Source of the DNA: JAQBDA01 sp963709875
GTDB taxonomy: Bacteria; Chloroflexota; Anaerolineae; Anaerolineales; UBA4823
DNA: 64,000 nucleotides
NCBI GenBank assembly: GCA_963709875.1
Contig: CAVPYB010000002.1
Location: 124,001 to 188,000, forward strand
Direction of reading: 5' to 3'
Shown here: one piece after another, positions 1-9,060 of the stretch
Layout of the letters: every line of letters starts with the position of its first letter
Numbering within the stretch: the first letter of the stretch is position 1
Program-made: the position numbers and the translations under genes
Notes under the pieces: model-generated
Database searches by the model: none
Told to the model about the DNA's origin: nothing
What the model saw: only the letters and a program-made list of their open reading frames with translations

Positions 1-138
1 GCCCCCAATCTGTGGCATCACTGGTGCACCGGCGCCCCCTCCGGGTAATTCCGGACCGGGCTCTTCCGGCAGCCAGATGGTCGGAGCCGGTATCCCATGT
101 CCGCGTCCTTCAATGGGCTCGACCCGCTCGCCGCGCAT
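1..138 (-). CDS. Possible N-terminus of molybdenum hydroxylase large subunit (partial)
   Basis: An open frame begins at an ATG at 138, overlapping the 3' end of the [2Fe-2S] subunit gene by about 29 bases, and stays open to the window edge (46 codons). It is rich in Pro and Gly (for example PELPGGGAGAPV) and shows no diagnostic motif yet. The argument is positional. In CO dehydrogenase/xanthine dehydrogenase-type operons the molybdopterin-binding large subunit usually lies next to the FeS subunit, and this is the only long minus-strand frame that runs off the edge here. A competing frame closes at 18. The start codon is uncertain. Confidence 0.35.
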   Translation of the reverse strand, partial: MRGERVEPIEGRGHGIPAPTIWLPEEPGPELPGGGAGAPVMPQIGG

Positions 139-613
139 CCATCGCGGCGGCGCGCAGCACTGCCTGCACCGGCTTTAGGTAACCTGTACAGCGACATAGA
201 ACGCCTGCAAGTGCATCCCGGACTTCTTGCTCGCTGGGGGACGGGTTGCGGCCCAGCAGCTCCTTGGCTGCCAGGACCTGAGCAGGTGTGCAGAAACCGC
301 ACTGGATGGCACCTGTCTCGACAAAGGCATCCTGCAGGGGATGCAGCCCCTGGCTTGTCTTCCAACCGAGTTCAGGGTGCTCCCCAACCGATTCAATCGT
401 CTCGATATGGTGACCGTCTGCCTGTGCAGCCAACAGCACACATGAGTTAACCGGTTTGCCATCCAGGAGGACAGCACACGCCCCGCAATCACCGGTCTCG
501 CAGCCGTGCTTGACGCCGAAATATCCCAGACCACGCAGAACGTTTAACAGCTTATCCCCGGGAGATACCTGCACGTTTATCCTTGCACCGTTAATATTAA
601 GGCTCAGCTCCAT
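110..613 (-). CDS. [2Fe-2S] subunit of xanthine dehydrogenase/CO dehydrogenase-type molybdenum hydroxylase
   Basis: This is the electron-transfer subunit that carries electrons from the Mo site to FAD. From the ATG at 613 the protein has 167 residues, the usual size. The N-terminal plant-type ferredoxin cluster has Cys 38, 43, 46 and 58 (GCETGDCGAC...C). The C-terminal four-helix cluster has CGFC at about 105-108 and CRC at about 140-142. An upstream ATG at 640 overlaps the methyltransferase stop (ATGA), but 613 has a clear GGGAGAG ribosome site at good spacing, so it is preferred. The FAD subunit of the same enzyme lies at 1940-2704, separated by the methyltransferase gene. The substrate cannot be read from this subunit. 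Confidence 0.93.
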   Translation of the reverse strand: MELSLNINGARINVQVSPGDKLLNVLRGLGYFGVKHGCETGDCGACAVLLDGKPVNSCVLLAAQADGHHIETIESVGEHPELGWKTSQGLHPLQDAFVETGAIQCGFCTPAQVLAAKELLGRNPSPSEQEVRDALAGVLCRCTGYLKPVQAVLRAAAMDARRAGRAH

Positions 614-636
614 CAATTCTCTCCCTTCAGGGCCAA

Positions 637-1733
637 TCATGTACTGTCTTTAAGTCGCTCACGCAATCGCTGGCGCAGGCAGTCTATCACCTCAAGCTTA
701 CCGGACACAGGATCGAGGAAAAACCAGCATTCCCAGCCGTTGCGAGGCGAGCCCTGGATCCCTTTTGCCACCTGGTGGATAGAGCCGCTGAACTCCTCAT
801 GGCGGAGATGCCCGTTAGCGAGAATAACCGCACGGATATCCTGTCGTCCGTCGAAGTACAGGTTCACACCTGGTGCCAGCAGCCCGGATTTAATAGCGCT
901 CCGAATGGGACACGCGTTTTTCTGTGCTGTCCTTCCGTCCGAAATACCTGGTCGTCGGGTGCTGCGCCGGGGATCGAATCGATGCGTGATTGCGCCAGGC
1001 TATTATAAGCTTCCTCTCTCTCGATCCCGATCCAGCGCCGGTCGAGCTTTTTGGCGACCGCACCCGTAGTTCCGGTACCGAAGAATGGGTCCAGGATGAT
1101 ATCGCCTGGGTTGGAGCTGGCTGAGATCACGCGATAGAGCAAGGATTCGGGTTTCTGCGCCGAGTGGGCTTTATTTCCATTGACTTTGATGCGCTCGCGC
1201 CCGGTGCACAGCGGCAGGTGCCAATCACTGCGCATCTGCAGGTCGCCATTCAGGGCCTTCATCGAATGGTGGTTGAACGTGTAGCGCTCACCACGCTGTT
1301 TTTGCGCCCAGATCAAAGTCTCTTGGGCATTGGTGAAGCGCACCCCCTTGAAATTCGGCATTGGGTTTGTCTTGACCCATACCACATCATTCAAGATCCA
1401 AAAATCCAGGTCCTGCAATATCGTCCCCACGCGGTATATATTGTGGTACGTACCGATCACCCAGATCGTTCCGGTGTCTTTCAGCACCCGTCGGCAGGCT
1501 GCCAGCCAGGCATGTGTGAAGCGGTCGTATTCCTTGAGACTCTCGAACCTGTCCCAGCCATCATCGACTCCTTCGACGCGGGTATGGTTGGGCCGCCACA
1601 GATCGCCGTTCAACTGCAGGTTGTACGGCGGGTCTGCAAAGATCAGGTCGATCGAGCACTCCGGCAGGTCTGCCAGAATCTCCAGACAATCCCCCTTAAG
1701 AATGGTATCTACCGGTAGTGTGGAATCAGTCAT
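637..1733 (-). CDS. ccrM: CcrM-like adenine-specific DNA methyltransferase (GANTC type), frameshifted before the C-terminal RAMA domain
   Basis: This is a beta-class N6-adenine methyltransferase: DPPY at residues 34-37, a target-recognition middle region very like Caulobacter CcrM (ADPPYNLQ, LNDVVW, NPMPNF), and the SAM motif FFGTGTTG near 217-224. The first frame ends at 864 after PFGALL. The expected continuation (KSGLLAPG, then the RAMA-type domain with GSIHQVAKG and NGWE) runs on in another frame to 637. One missing base in the A-run at 889-891 restores a protein of about 365 residues, the family length. GANTC specificity is inferred from similarity. No restriction enzyme gene is beside it, so an orphan methyltransferase is likely. 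It sits inside a molybdenum hydroxylase gene train. Confidence 0.9.
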
Positions 1734-1800
1734 TGACCTTTACCCAGGCTGTCATAGAAAAGGCGTACATCGGGTAAATTTTATCCTATATTATTTGATT

Positions 1801-1829
1801 ATTATACTTGGCGTGCAAAGAAATGTGGA
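1801..1829 (-). promoter_or_regulatory. Candidate sigma-70-type promoter for ccrM
   Basis: On the minus strand, TATAAT (1806-1801) lies 17 bases downstream of TCCACA (1829-1824), a 4/6 match to the -35 consensus. It falls in the 200-base gap between the FAD subunit gene and ccrM, so the methyltransferase may be transcribed independently of the surrounding enzyme genes. The ribosome site AAAGG precedes the ccrM ATG. Confidence 0.45.
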
Positions 1830-1939
1830 CTTTACAAATTGATAAGTCCGGCGGCGATAGGAAACTCTATGTATTTGAGCGCGTTGGCAACCAAGACTTA
1901 GAGTTTGCTTCATGAAGTATTCAGGTGTGTACTCGGGAG

Positions 1940-2704
1940 TCATCCAGCTTCACCGCTCAGTTCCTCCACACAGCGCTTCGCCAGTCTGGCGGCAACTTCT
2001 CGCCGGTATTCAGCGCTGGCCCATTCGTCCCCAGCATTGTGATAGGCATTGGCTGCCGCATCTTCTGCACCGCTGCTCTCCGGTCCGTCCAGCGCCAGGA
2101 GAGGAGCATCACCATAGCCACCCAGCACCAGCCGCAGCCTTCCTGATGGCCATGTCGCCGCCGCAGCACAGACGATGGGCAGATCCTCGGGTGTCCGCGC
2201 GACGTAGTGATAGCTCAGGCGGGCATTGAGCGGCAGAGTGAGCTCGCTTACCAAATTGCCCCGCAAGGATTCCCCCCTCTGAAGGAGCAGCTCACCGGCT
2301 CCAAGCTGCGCCTCACCCGGCAGCAAAGTCACCTGGGTGTCCAGGGCAACCAATGCAGCCGCAAGCGGAGAGCGCCCATCGGCAGACAGCAGCACACCAG
2401 CTATGGTGGCTACCTGGCGCAGGTTGTAGGTCGCCTCATGCCGGACCACCTGTCCCAGCTCAGCCGGCAGGGCAGGATTATCCAAAAGTGCCTGTAATGT
2501 GGCTGCAGCACCCAGGAACAGTGTGCTGCCCCGCTGCTCGATCGTGTCCAGACCGAGCGATTGCAGGTCGACGACCGCGATGGGATCAGGCGATGGCGCA
2601 TTCAGCACGCTTCCCCCACCCATGGGGACTGTTTTTACCTCCGGTCGGGCGAGCAGCTCCAGTGCAGCCTGTAAATTATCCGGGCGGTGATATTCAACGA
2701 TCAT
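1940..2704 (-). CDS. FAD-binding subunit of molybdenum hydroxylase (CoxM/CutM family)
   Basis: This flavoprotein subunit passes electrons from the FeS subunit to the acceptor. The 254-residue protein has the family opening (Pro-rich start, then the PMGGGSVL FAD pyrophosphate loop near residues 27-34) and the second FAD contact motif region ATYNLRQVATIAG near 90-103. It is slightly shorter than the usual 270-290 residues, mainly at the C-terminal domain. It begins 18 bases after the thioesterase stop, so it is probably in the same transcript as the upstream F420 genes. Its partner FeS subunit is downstream, past ccrM. Confidence 0.9.
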   Translation of the reverse strand: MIVEYHRPDNLQAALELLARPEVKTVPMGGGSVLNAPSPDPIAVVDLQSLGLDTIEQRGSTLFLGAAATLQALLDNPALPAELGQVVRHEATYNLRQVATIAGVLLSADGRSPLAAALVALDTQVTLLPGEAQLGAGELLLQRGESLRGNLVSELTLPLNARLSYHYVARTPEDLPIVCAAAATWPSGRLRLVLGGYGDAPLLALDGPESSGAEDAAANAYHNAGDEWASAEYRREVAARLAKRCVEELSGEAG

Positions 2705-2722
2705 AAGGCCATACTCCCGTTA

Positions 2723-3178
2723 TTATTCCTCATAGACCTTCCAACCCAGCGCTTCCAGATCGGCGCTCTGGACGAAATCATCCGGCACATCGACCATCAG
2801 CGCATCCGCCTCAGCCAGGACATCGCCCTCCGGCCCGTAGATCACCCCGCTGGCAGTCGCTGTACGCGACTTGCTCTTCAATACATTGCCGACGATGCGC
2901 AGCGGCTGCTCGACAGGCACATTTTTCCGGTAGCGTATCTCCAGCCGCGGCAGTGTACATAAATCTCGGTGGGTCAATGCCCATGTGGGCCCGGCCGCAG
3001 ACTTCATCCAGCATGGCAGCCACAATCCCGCCATGCACCACTCCCGGGAAACCCTGGTAGCAATCCGGGACGGTATACAGTGTGGTCACTTCCCCAGAAG
3101 CGGTGATATCGAAACGGAGCTTTAAGCCGATCGTATTTGCCAACCCGCAGACGAAACAGGAGCGAGAATTGGGTTGTC

Positions 3179-3182
<4 letters not shown>
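2723..3182 (-). CDS. Hotdog-fold (PaaI-like) thioesterase, frameshifted
   Basis: The N-terminal half has the CFVCG...N..GL opening and the acyl-CoA thioesterase signature around VVHGGIVAAMLDE (residues about 48-60). The C-terminal half (LEIRYRKNVPV to WKVYEE) lies in another frame. One extra base in GCCGCGG at about 2945-2951 splits the two; removing it gives a continuous protein of about 152 residues, normal for the family. The ATG at 3182 overlaps the stop of the LLM oxidoreductase (ATGA), which indicates translational coupling. The substrate is unknown, but an acyl-CoA is expected. Confidence 0.82.
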
Positions 3183-4175
<993 letters not shown>

Positions 4176-4284
4176 TTCTCCTCCTTCATGATCTATCCGT
4201 TCACCACTAATAGTACCCAACGAAAATACACCACCAGCTTTTCGCTGCGTGATGGAATCTACCATTGAGGCTGGCTGTCAGGCC

Positions 4285-4893
4285 TCAATACTCAGATTCT
4301 AACTCATTTCCTATCATATCAAGATCTTCGGGAAAATCAACATCCAGGGCGAGAGAAGGCAGCTCGCAGATCTCCAGGCGGGCGCCGGCTTTGCGCGCCA
4401 GGTCGCAATGGCGTTGGAAAGACTCCGGTCCAAATTCATACTCGATCAACCCGGCGGGACAAACCAGGAGAGCATTCGTCCCCCGGCGGTGCCGGTCCGG
4501 AGCGACGACAACCACCGGTGGGTACTTGGCCCGGTCCAGCATAGCACGCACGTCCTCCGGAGTGATCAGCGGTAGATCAGCCGGAACGATCAAGATCCCG
4601 CGGGTAATATAGTTCTTTGCCAGGATGGTAGCCCGAGCCAGGGCGACATTCAACTGCGGTGCACCATTCTCCTGTACGGTGCGCGCCCCATGATCACGAG
4701 CCAGAGATAAAGCTGCCGGGTCCCGGCTTACAACCAGTACTTGTTCAATTTCCGGGATCAGACGCAGCGTGTCAACAGTATGTGCCAGCAGCTGCCGGTT
4801 CAGGTCAGAGCGTTCTTCCTGAGTCAGGACACTCGCCAGGCGAGATTTTCCACGACTTAACGGTTTAACAGGGACGATCGCCCATAAAGCCAT
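4285..4893 (-). CDS. cofC: 2-phospho-L-lactate (or PEP/3-PG) guanylyltransferase
   Basis: This enzyme activates the phosphorylated three-carbon acid with GTP in coenzyme F420 synthesis. The 202-residue protein starts with the nucleotidyltransferase loop PVKPLSRGKSRLA (residues 8-20), then has the conserved acidic PADLPL stretch and the GTNALL motif, the full CofC/FbiD pattern. The ATG at 4893 follows a GGAGGT ribosome site. It is followed in the same direction by the LLM oxidoreductase after 110 bases. A TTGAGGC/GCCTCAA inverted repeat at 4265-4288 overlaps its stop. Whether the bacterial substrate is phosphoenolpyruvate or phospholactate cannot be told from sequence. Confidence 0.93.
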   Translation of the reverse strand: MALWAIVPVKPLSRGKSRLASVLTQEERSDLNRQLLAHTVDTLRLIPEIEQVLVVSRDPAALSLARDHGARTVQENGAPQLNVALARATILAKNYITRGILIVPADLPLITPEDVRAMLDRAKYPPVVVVAPDRHRRGTNALLVCPAGLIEYEFGPESFQRHCDLARKAGARLEICELPSLALDVDFPEDLDMIGNELESEY

Positions 4894-5037
4894 ATATGAC
4901 TACCTCCAAAACAGCATACCTACTTTGATTACCAGCGCTTCGCTCGATGCAGCCAGCGCCCAGGGCGTCTTTTCTCTCCTCGAAGGGTTGATACTCTCTC
5001 ACCATACACATTTGCTGGTCTTCCGGCTCACCGGCGG

Positions 5038-5985
5038 CTATACGGTGAGCTTTTCTCCAAACTGGAGCACCTCTCTAGCAAAGCGGCTCCTATCTTCCCG
5101 GTCTCGCATCAGGATGTCGGTGATAAGCAGCTGCACCCCGGAGCTGCCAATGGTTTCCGATTGATCCGCATCGACGTGATCAAAAACGAAACCGCTCAGC
5201 GACCCTTCATAATGCGCAGCTACAGCAGCAGCAGATGGTTCGATACCCAGCTCGGCGTACATTTTCGCAGCAGGTCCCTTAACCGCCTGTCCACCGATGA
5301 TAGGGGAAACAGCCAGCACCGGTGTTGACTCCAGATGCGGGCGGATATCAGGTATGGCAAGAATTGGATCGATGCTGACCCACGGGTTGGATGGGCAAAG
5401 AATGATCAGGTCAGCCTGCTGTATCACGTCCACCACCCCGGGCGCAGGGCGCGCCTGATCGCAACCTTCAAAACGAAAACCCTTCACAGATGGACGACAT
5501 TTATGGTGCACAAAATATTCCTGAAAAGGCATATCCCCTGCTTCAGTATACACCCAAGTTGGGACGTTGTCATCACTAGCTGGCAAAACTGTTATTCCGA
5601 TCCCCCATGCCTGGCAAAAATGGCCTGTCACCTGGCTTAAAGACTGCCCTTCTTCCAACCGGCGGGTGCGCTCCAGATGCGTACCCAGGTCACGATCTCC
5701 GATCTGGAACCAGGCAGGACCCCCGAGAGCTGCCAGACCTTCCAACGCGTTCCATGTCTCGTCCACCAGGCCCCACCCGGTCTCCGGATTCTCCAGACCT
5801 GCCAGAGTATAGCAGACCGTGTCCAGGTCAGGACATATCTTCAGACCGAGGTGTTCGAAGTCATCGCCGATATTTACGATAACACTCAGGTTGCCTGCCG
5901 GTAGGCAATTCGCCAGGCCGTAAACCATTCTGGCCCCACCTACCCCACCTGCAAATGCAGCTACTCGTAGGGAGGGATGACTCAT
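5038..5985 (-). CDS. cofD: 2-phospho-L-lactate/PEP transferase for F420 synthesis
   Basis: The enzyme transfers the activated three-carbon moiety to the deazaflavin FO, giving (dehydro-)F420-0. Family features are the N-terminal AGGVGGARM motif, the VNIGDDFEHLGL metal-binding segment, the DRDLGTHLERT box and CPSNPWVSIDPI. The start at 5985 is chosen because its ATG overlaps the stop of the small upstream ORF (ATGA) and leads straight into the conserved N-terminus; the longer frame adds 18 residues without family character. The length, 315 residues, is normal. Confidence 0.93.
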   Translation of the reverse strand: MSHPSLRVAAFAGGVGGARMVYGLANCLPAGNLSVIVNIGDDFEHLGLKICPDLDTVCYTLAGLENPETGWGLVDETWNALEGLAALGGPAWFQIGDRDLGTHLERTRRLEEGQSLSQVTGHFCQAWGIGITVLPASDDNVPTWVYTEAGDMPFQEYFVHHKCRPSVKGFRFEGCDQARPAPGVVDVIQQADLIILCPSNPWVSIDPILAIPDIRPHLESTPVLAVSPIIGGQAVKGPAAKMYAELGIEPSAAAVAAHYEGSLSGFVFDHVDADQSETIGSSGVQLLITDILMRDREDRSRFAREVLQFGEKLTV

Positions 5986-6170
5986 CTCGCCACCCTGTTC
6001 ACTATTATGTATAACAGAAAAACACCAATAAGGGACCAAATTGTCAGGGTTTTATCATTTATAGAAAGCGCATCCATTGGCAAACCGCTAAAAGAATCTT
6101 TACCAAGTATAAAAGCTGGAGAGGCGGTTTGCTTAAGCAATTCGCTGATATCAGCAATCGATTTTGTCAT
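5982..6170 (-). CDS. Small single-pass membrane protein between cofE and cofD
   Basis: This is a 62-residue ORF with a hydrophilic N-terminal part and one strongly hydrophobic stretch near the C-terminus (IWSLIGVFLLYIIV, about residues 44-58). Two details argue that it is real. AAAGAG precedes the ATG at 6170, and its TGA overlaps the cofD ATG in an ATGA arrangement, a usual sign of translational coupling. It fills exactly the gap between cofE and cofD. I do not recognise a family. It might tether or couple the F420 enzymes, but that is speculation. Confidence 0.5.
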   Translation of the reverse strand: MTKSIADISELLKQTASPAFILGKDSFSGLPMDALSINDKTLTIWSLIGVFLLYIIVNRVAR

Positions 6171-6202
6171 ATCTCTTTAAGCGAATTGCCATGGTACGCT
6201 TC

Positions 6203-6985
6203 TTATCGGAACAGGTCCTGATCCTTAGGTCGCAAGACCTCTCTCAAGGAAGACTCTCTCAACAGGTAGCTGAAGCCGCGCGCGTGCACGACCGGAGTTC
6301 CTTCCGCCGCCTGCCCCATCACAAGGGAGGCCGCGGCTGCCAGTTCATCCGCTACACCCACTTCGGTGTTGCGCAGCGTGTACCCGAACAGATCAACCGT
6401 ACCGCGCAGGTCTTCAACACCTGGCACTCCGGCTAGCCCGATCGCCACGCCCACAGTGCCAATCCGCCACGCGCGTCCGTGCGAGTTGATGATCATTACC
6501 CCAATCTGTAACCCGCTGATATCCTCGAAGCGCCTGCGCAGTTCACGTGCCGATGAATCTGGATCTTTTGGAAGCAGCAAGACCCACTCTCCACTTTCAT
6601 CGCCTTCACCTGCGACGTTCGAGTGATCGATCCCTGCGTTGGCACATATGAACCCCAGCCGGTGCTCTACGATAATGGTGCCCTTCCGAACTCGCAGCAC
6701 TTCGCTGCTCTCGGAGAGGTTCAGCTCGACCAGCCGCGGGTCTTTGTCGGTCTGCACTGCCAGCCGCTGTGCCTCAGGGGATGGGACAATATCCGCCAGG
6801 TTCACCTGCCGTCCTTCAGCTTTCGAGACGATCTTTTGTGCCAGCACGAGGATATCACCCGCTTGGAGATCTAATCCCGCCCGGTCAAGCGCCTTGACGA
6901 TGATACTCACCAGGTCATCACCCTTTTGGATGTGAGGAAGCCCCGGGAGAGGGGTAAGCGTTAGTGCGCTAGGTTTTCTATTCAC
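6203..6985 (-). CDS. cofE: Coenzyme F420-0:L-glutamate ligase
   Basis: CofE adds glutamate to F420-0 using GTP, finishing the redox cofactor. The 260-residue protein has the family order: a PLPGLP opening near residues 12-17, the GDILVLAQKIVSKAEG segment, the VEHRLGFICANAGIDHSN motif and INSHGRAWRIGTVGVAIG. It corresponds to the stand-alone CofE or the N-terminal half of mycobacterial FbiB; the nitroreductase-like FbiB C-terminal domain is absent. It is followed by the small membrane ORF and cofD. The FO synthase genes (cofG/cofH or fbiC) are not in this window. Confidence 0.94.
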   Translation of the reverse strand: MNRKPSALTLTPLPGLPHIQKGDDLVSIIVKALDRAGLDLQAGDILVLAQKIVSKAEGRQVNLADIVPSPEAQRLAVQTDKDPRLVELNLSESSEVLRVRKGTIIVEHRLGFICANAGIDHSNVAGEGDESGEWVLLLPKDPDSSARELRRRFEDISGLQIGVMIINSHGRAWRIGTVGVAIGLAGVPGVEDLRGTVDLFGYTLRNTEVGVADELAAAASLVMGQAAEGTPVVHARGFSYLLRESSLREVLRPKDQDLFR

Positions 6986-7005
6986 TCTTAGTCAGTTGAT
7001 CCTGT

Positions 7006-7671
7006 TTAGCTTGCCGAGATGCCAGTTACTGCAATACTGGCAGTTTTAATGCCGTAATATTTGTTCATGCTGATAAGCAGTGACGTAATCCCTTCGACTA
7101 CGACCGCATTATCCAGACCGCCGGCGTAGTATGCCCTCATTCCAGCAGCCTCAACCAGCCTACCAACTTGTTCTGCGGCTTCTGTATCATCGGCACAGAT
7201 CAATACATCTATCTCCAGCGATCCATTTAGATTCTGCTTGAGCAGATGAGCAGGCACATTTTGAAAGGCAGCTACGACACGCACTTCCTCGCCTAGCAGA
7301 GTCTGAGCATATCTCGCAGCAGACGGGGGGGAGGGCGGCATAGGATTTCGGAAATCGACCCGGGCCGTCGCATCTACCAGGATCTTGCCTTTCAAAACAT
7401 CCTGCAGCCCGTCCAGTGCGCTCTGGTGGGCAGCATATTGAACGGTAAGGACGGATAGATCGGCTGCACGCGCGGCTGAGGCATTTTCCATCCCGATGAT
7501 CGTATCCAGGTTCAGCCGGCTGTTCAATTCGCTGGCGACAGTCTGAGCCTTTTCTGTCTGCCGGGAGCCAATAATGATTGAGTATCCTGCGCTGGCCCAG
7601 CGTAAAGCCAATCCTGGTCCTTCTTTCCCCGTCCCGCCCAGGATCGCGATGGTTGGTTTATCTCCCTTCAT
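7006..7671 (-). CDS. npdG: F420H2:NADP+ oxidoreductase
   Basis: This enzyme moves hydride between F420 and NADP(H), so it keeps F420-dependent enzymes supplied with F420H2. The 221-residue protein opens with a Rossmann loop of the NpdG type (ILGGTGKEGPGLALR) and the NADP-phosphate contact GSR near residue 36. It then has LVDATARVDF and the VVAAFQNVPAHLL segment typical of Fno/NpdG. It lies 20 bases upstream of cofE in the same direction. Confidence 0.92.
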   Translation of the reverse strand: MKGDKPTIAILGGTGKEGPGLALRWASAGYSIIIGSRQTEKAQTVASELNSRLNLDTIIGMENASAARAADLSVLTVQYAAHQSALDGLQDVLKGKILVDATARVDFRNPMPPSPPSAARYAQTLLGEEVRVVAAFQNVPAHLLKQNLNGSLEIDVLICADDTEAAEQVGRLVEAAGMRAYYAGGLDNAVVVEGITSLLISMNKYYGIKTASIAVTGISAS

Positions 7672-7697
7672 AAAATTCCTCTTAGTCTTGTGTGATT

Positions 7698-9047
7698 TTA
7701 TGCAAATTGCTGATTGTATCGCTGCCAGACTGCCGGCGCCTGCTGGCGGGCGCGCTCCGTGATCGCCTTTTCATCTAAAGTGAGCAAACGTCGATCTCTC
7801 ATCAGCAGCTTTCCCGCTACGATCGTGGTCGTCACCATGCTCTCGTTGAACCCGAAGATGATCTGCCAGGGCAGGTTGCCTGTATTCAGCGGCGTGTGCG
7901 GGTGATAATCAACAAAGATCAGGTCCGCATACGCTCCTTTCGCCAGAACACCCAGCGGTGCAGCCGGGAAAAACATGCCTGCCAGGGCGGCGTTATTATA
8001 AACCCCCATCTCGACAATATCCATGCCGTTCATGCGGCGAGGGTCTCGATGCCACACTTTGTGCAGCAGGTATGCGGTCTTCCATTCTTCCCACATTGTA
8101 TGGGAGAAGCCATCCGTACCGATGCAAACCGCAATTCCAGCTCCCAGCAGCGACTCGACCTGAGCCGCGCCGACGGCATTGTTCATATTCGAACGCGGCT
8201 GGTGGGTTACCCAGGTCCCGCTCTGAGCGAGCAGATTGACCTCGTGCGCTTCCACATGGACGGCGTGGGCAACGATCGTGCGCTGCCCTAGTATGCCGTG
8301 ACGGTGAAGGCGGTCAACTGCCCGCATGCCGGATTTCGCCATGCTGTCATATTGGTCGGCTTCGTGCTCGGCAACGTGGATGTGAAATCCAGTCCCCGCG
8401 GGGGCAGCCTGGCGGCAGGCATCCAGAGTCTCATCCGACAGGGTCAGGCTGGCGTGCAATCCAATAGTGCCGGCAATGCGCTCCGAAAGCTTCGCATCCG
8501 TTTTCAGCCTGTCCAGAAAACGGAGGTTTTCAGCAATCCCTGCCTGTGCCTTCTCGGGTCCATCCCGGTCGGTCACCTCGTAGCACAGTACCGCCCGAAG
8601 ACCGGATTGGTCAACAGCTTCTGCGATCACATCCAGCGACCCATGGATGGCATTCGGCGAGGCGTGGTGATCGATCAAGGTCGTCGTCCCGTGCCGGATG
8701 GCATCCACCAGCATTACCTCAGCCGAGGCTCGCACGTCTTCCAAGGTTAACGACCTGTCCAGAGGCCACCATAATTTCTCAAGGATTTCAGGGAAGTCCT
8801 TCGGCGCCGGACCCGGTATCGCCATCCCGCGGGCAAACGCGCCGTAGAAATGGGTGTGGGCGCAGATATTCCCCGGCATGACGTACTGACCACCGGCATC
8901 CACGCGTTCGGCATCCGGGTAGCGCGCCACCAGTTCATCGTCAGGTCCGATGTCGGAGATCTTGCCCTCAGTAATATATAACCCCCAGCCTTCCTCAATC
9001 TGGTTTGGATTTTCCCAGGTGATCAGTTTGCCATTGGTGATCAGCAT
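7698..9047 (-). CDS. ssnA: SsnA-type amidohydrolase (purine/adenosine-like deaminase superfamily)
   Basis: This is a metal-dependent hydrolase of the TRZ/ATZ branch. It shows the CAHTHFYG metal motif, the TLIDHHASP loop characteristic of SsnA, FHIHVAEHE, a downstream His in VAHAVHV and the GTDGFSHTMWEEW acid motif. The length is about 449 residues. The ATG at 9047 has better spacing from the AAGGGA ribosome site than the one at 9053. In enterobacteria ssnA accompanies genes of a molybdenum hydroxylase, and here Mo hydroxylase subunits lie a few genes downstream, which suggests a purine or N-heterocycle pathway. The exact substrate is unproven. Confidence 0.85.
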   Translation of the reverse strand: MLITNGKLITWENPNQIEEGWGLYITEGKISDIGPDDELVARYPDAERVDAGGQYVMPGNICAHTHFYGAFARGMAIPGPAPKDFPEILEKLWWPLDRSLTLEDVRASAEVMLVDAIRHGTTTLIDHHASPNAIHGSLDVIAEAVDQSGLRAVLCYEVTDRDGPEKAQAGIAENLRFLDRLKTDAKLSERIAGTIGLHASLTLSDETLDACRQAAPAGTGFHIHVAEHEADQYDSMAKSGMRAVDRLHRHGILGQRTIVAHAVHVEAHEVNLLAQSGTWVTHQPRSNMNNAVGAAQVESLLGAGIAVCIGTDGFSHTMWEEWKTAYLLHKVWHRDPRRMNGMDIVEMGVYNNAALAGMFFPAAPLGVLAKGAYADLIFVDYHPHTPLNTGNLPWQIIFGFNESMVTTTIVAGKLLMRDRRLLTLDEKAITERARQQAPAVWQRYNQQFA

Positions 9048-9060
9048 CAGCATTCCCTTT

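Noticed and set aside
864..1733. Treating the methyltransferase as a complete shorter gene
   Set aside because: The first frame ends right at the start of the RAMA domain, whose motifs follow in the next frame, so the break is a shift and not a natural end.
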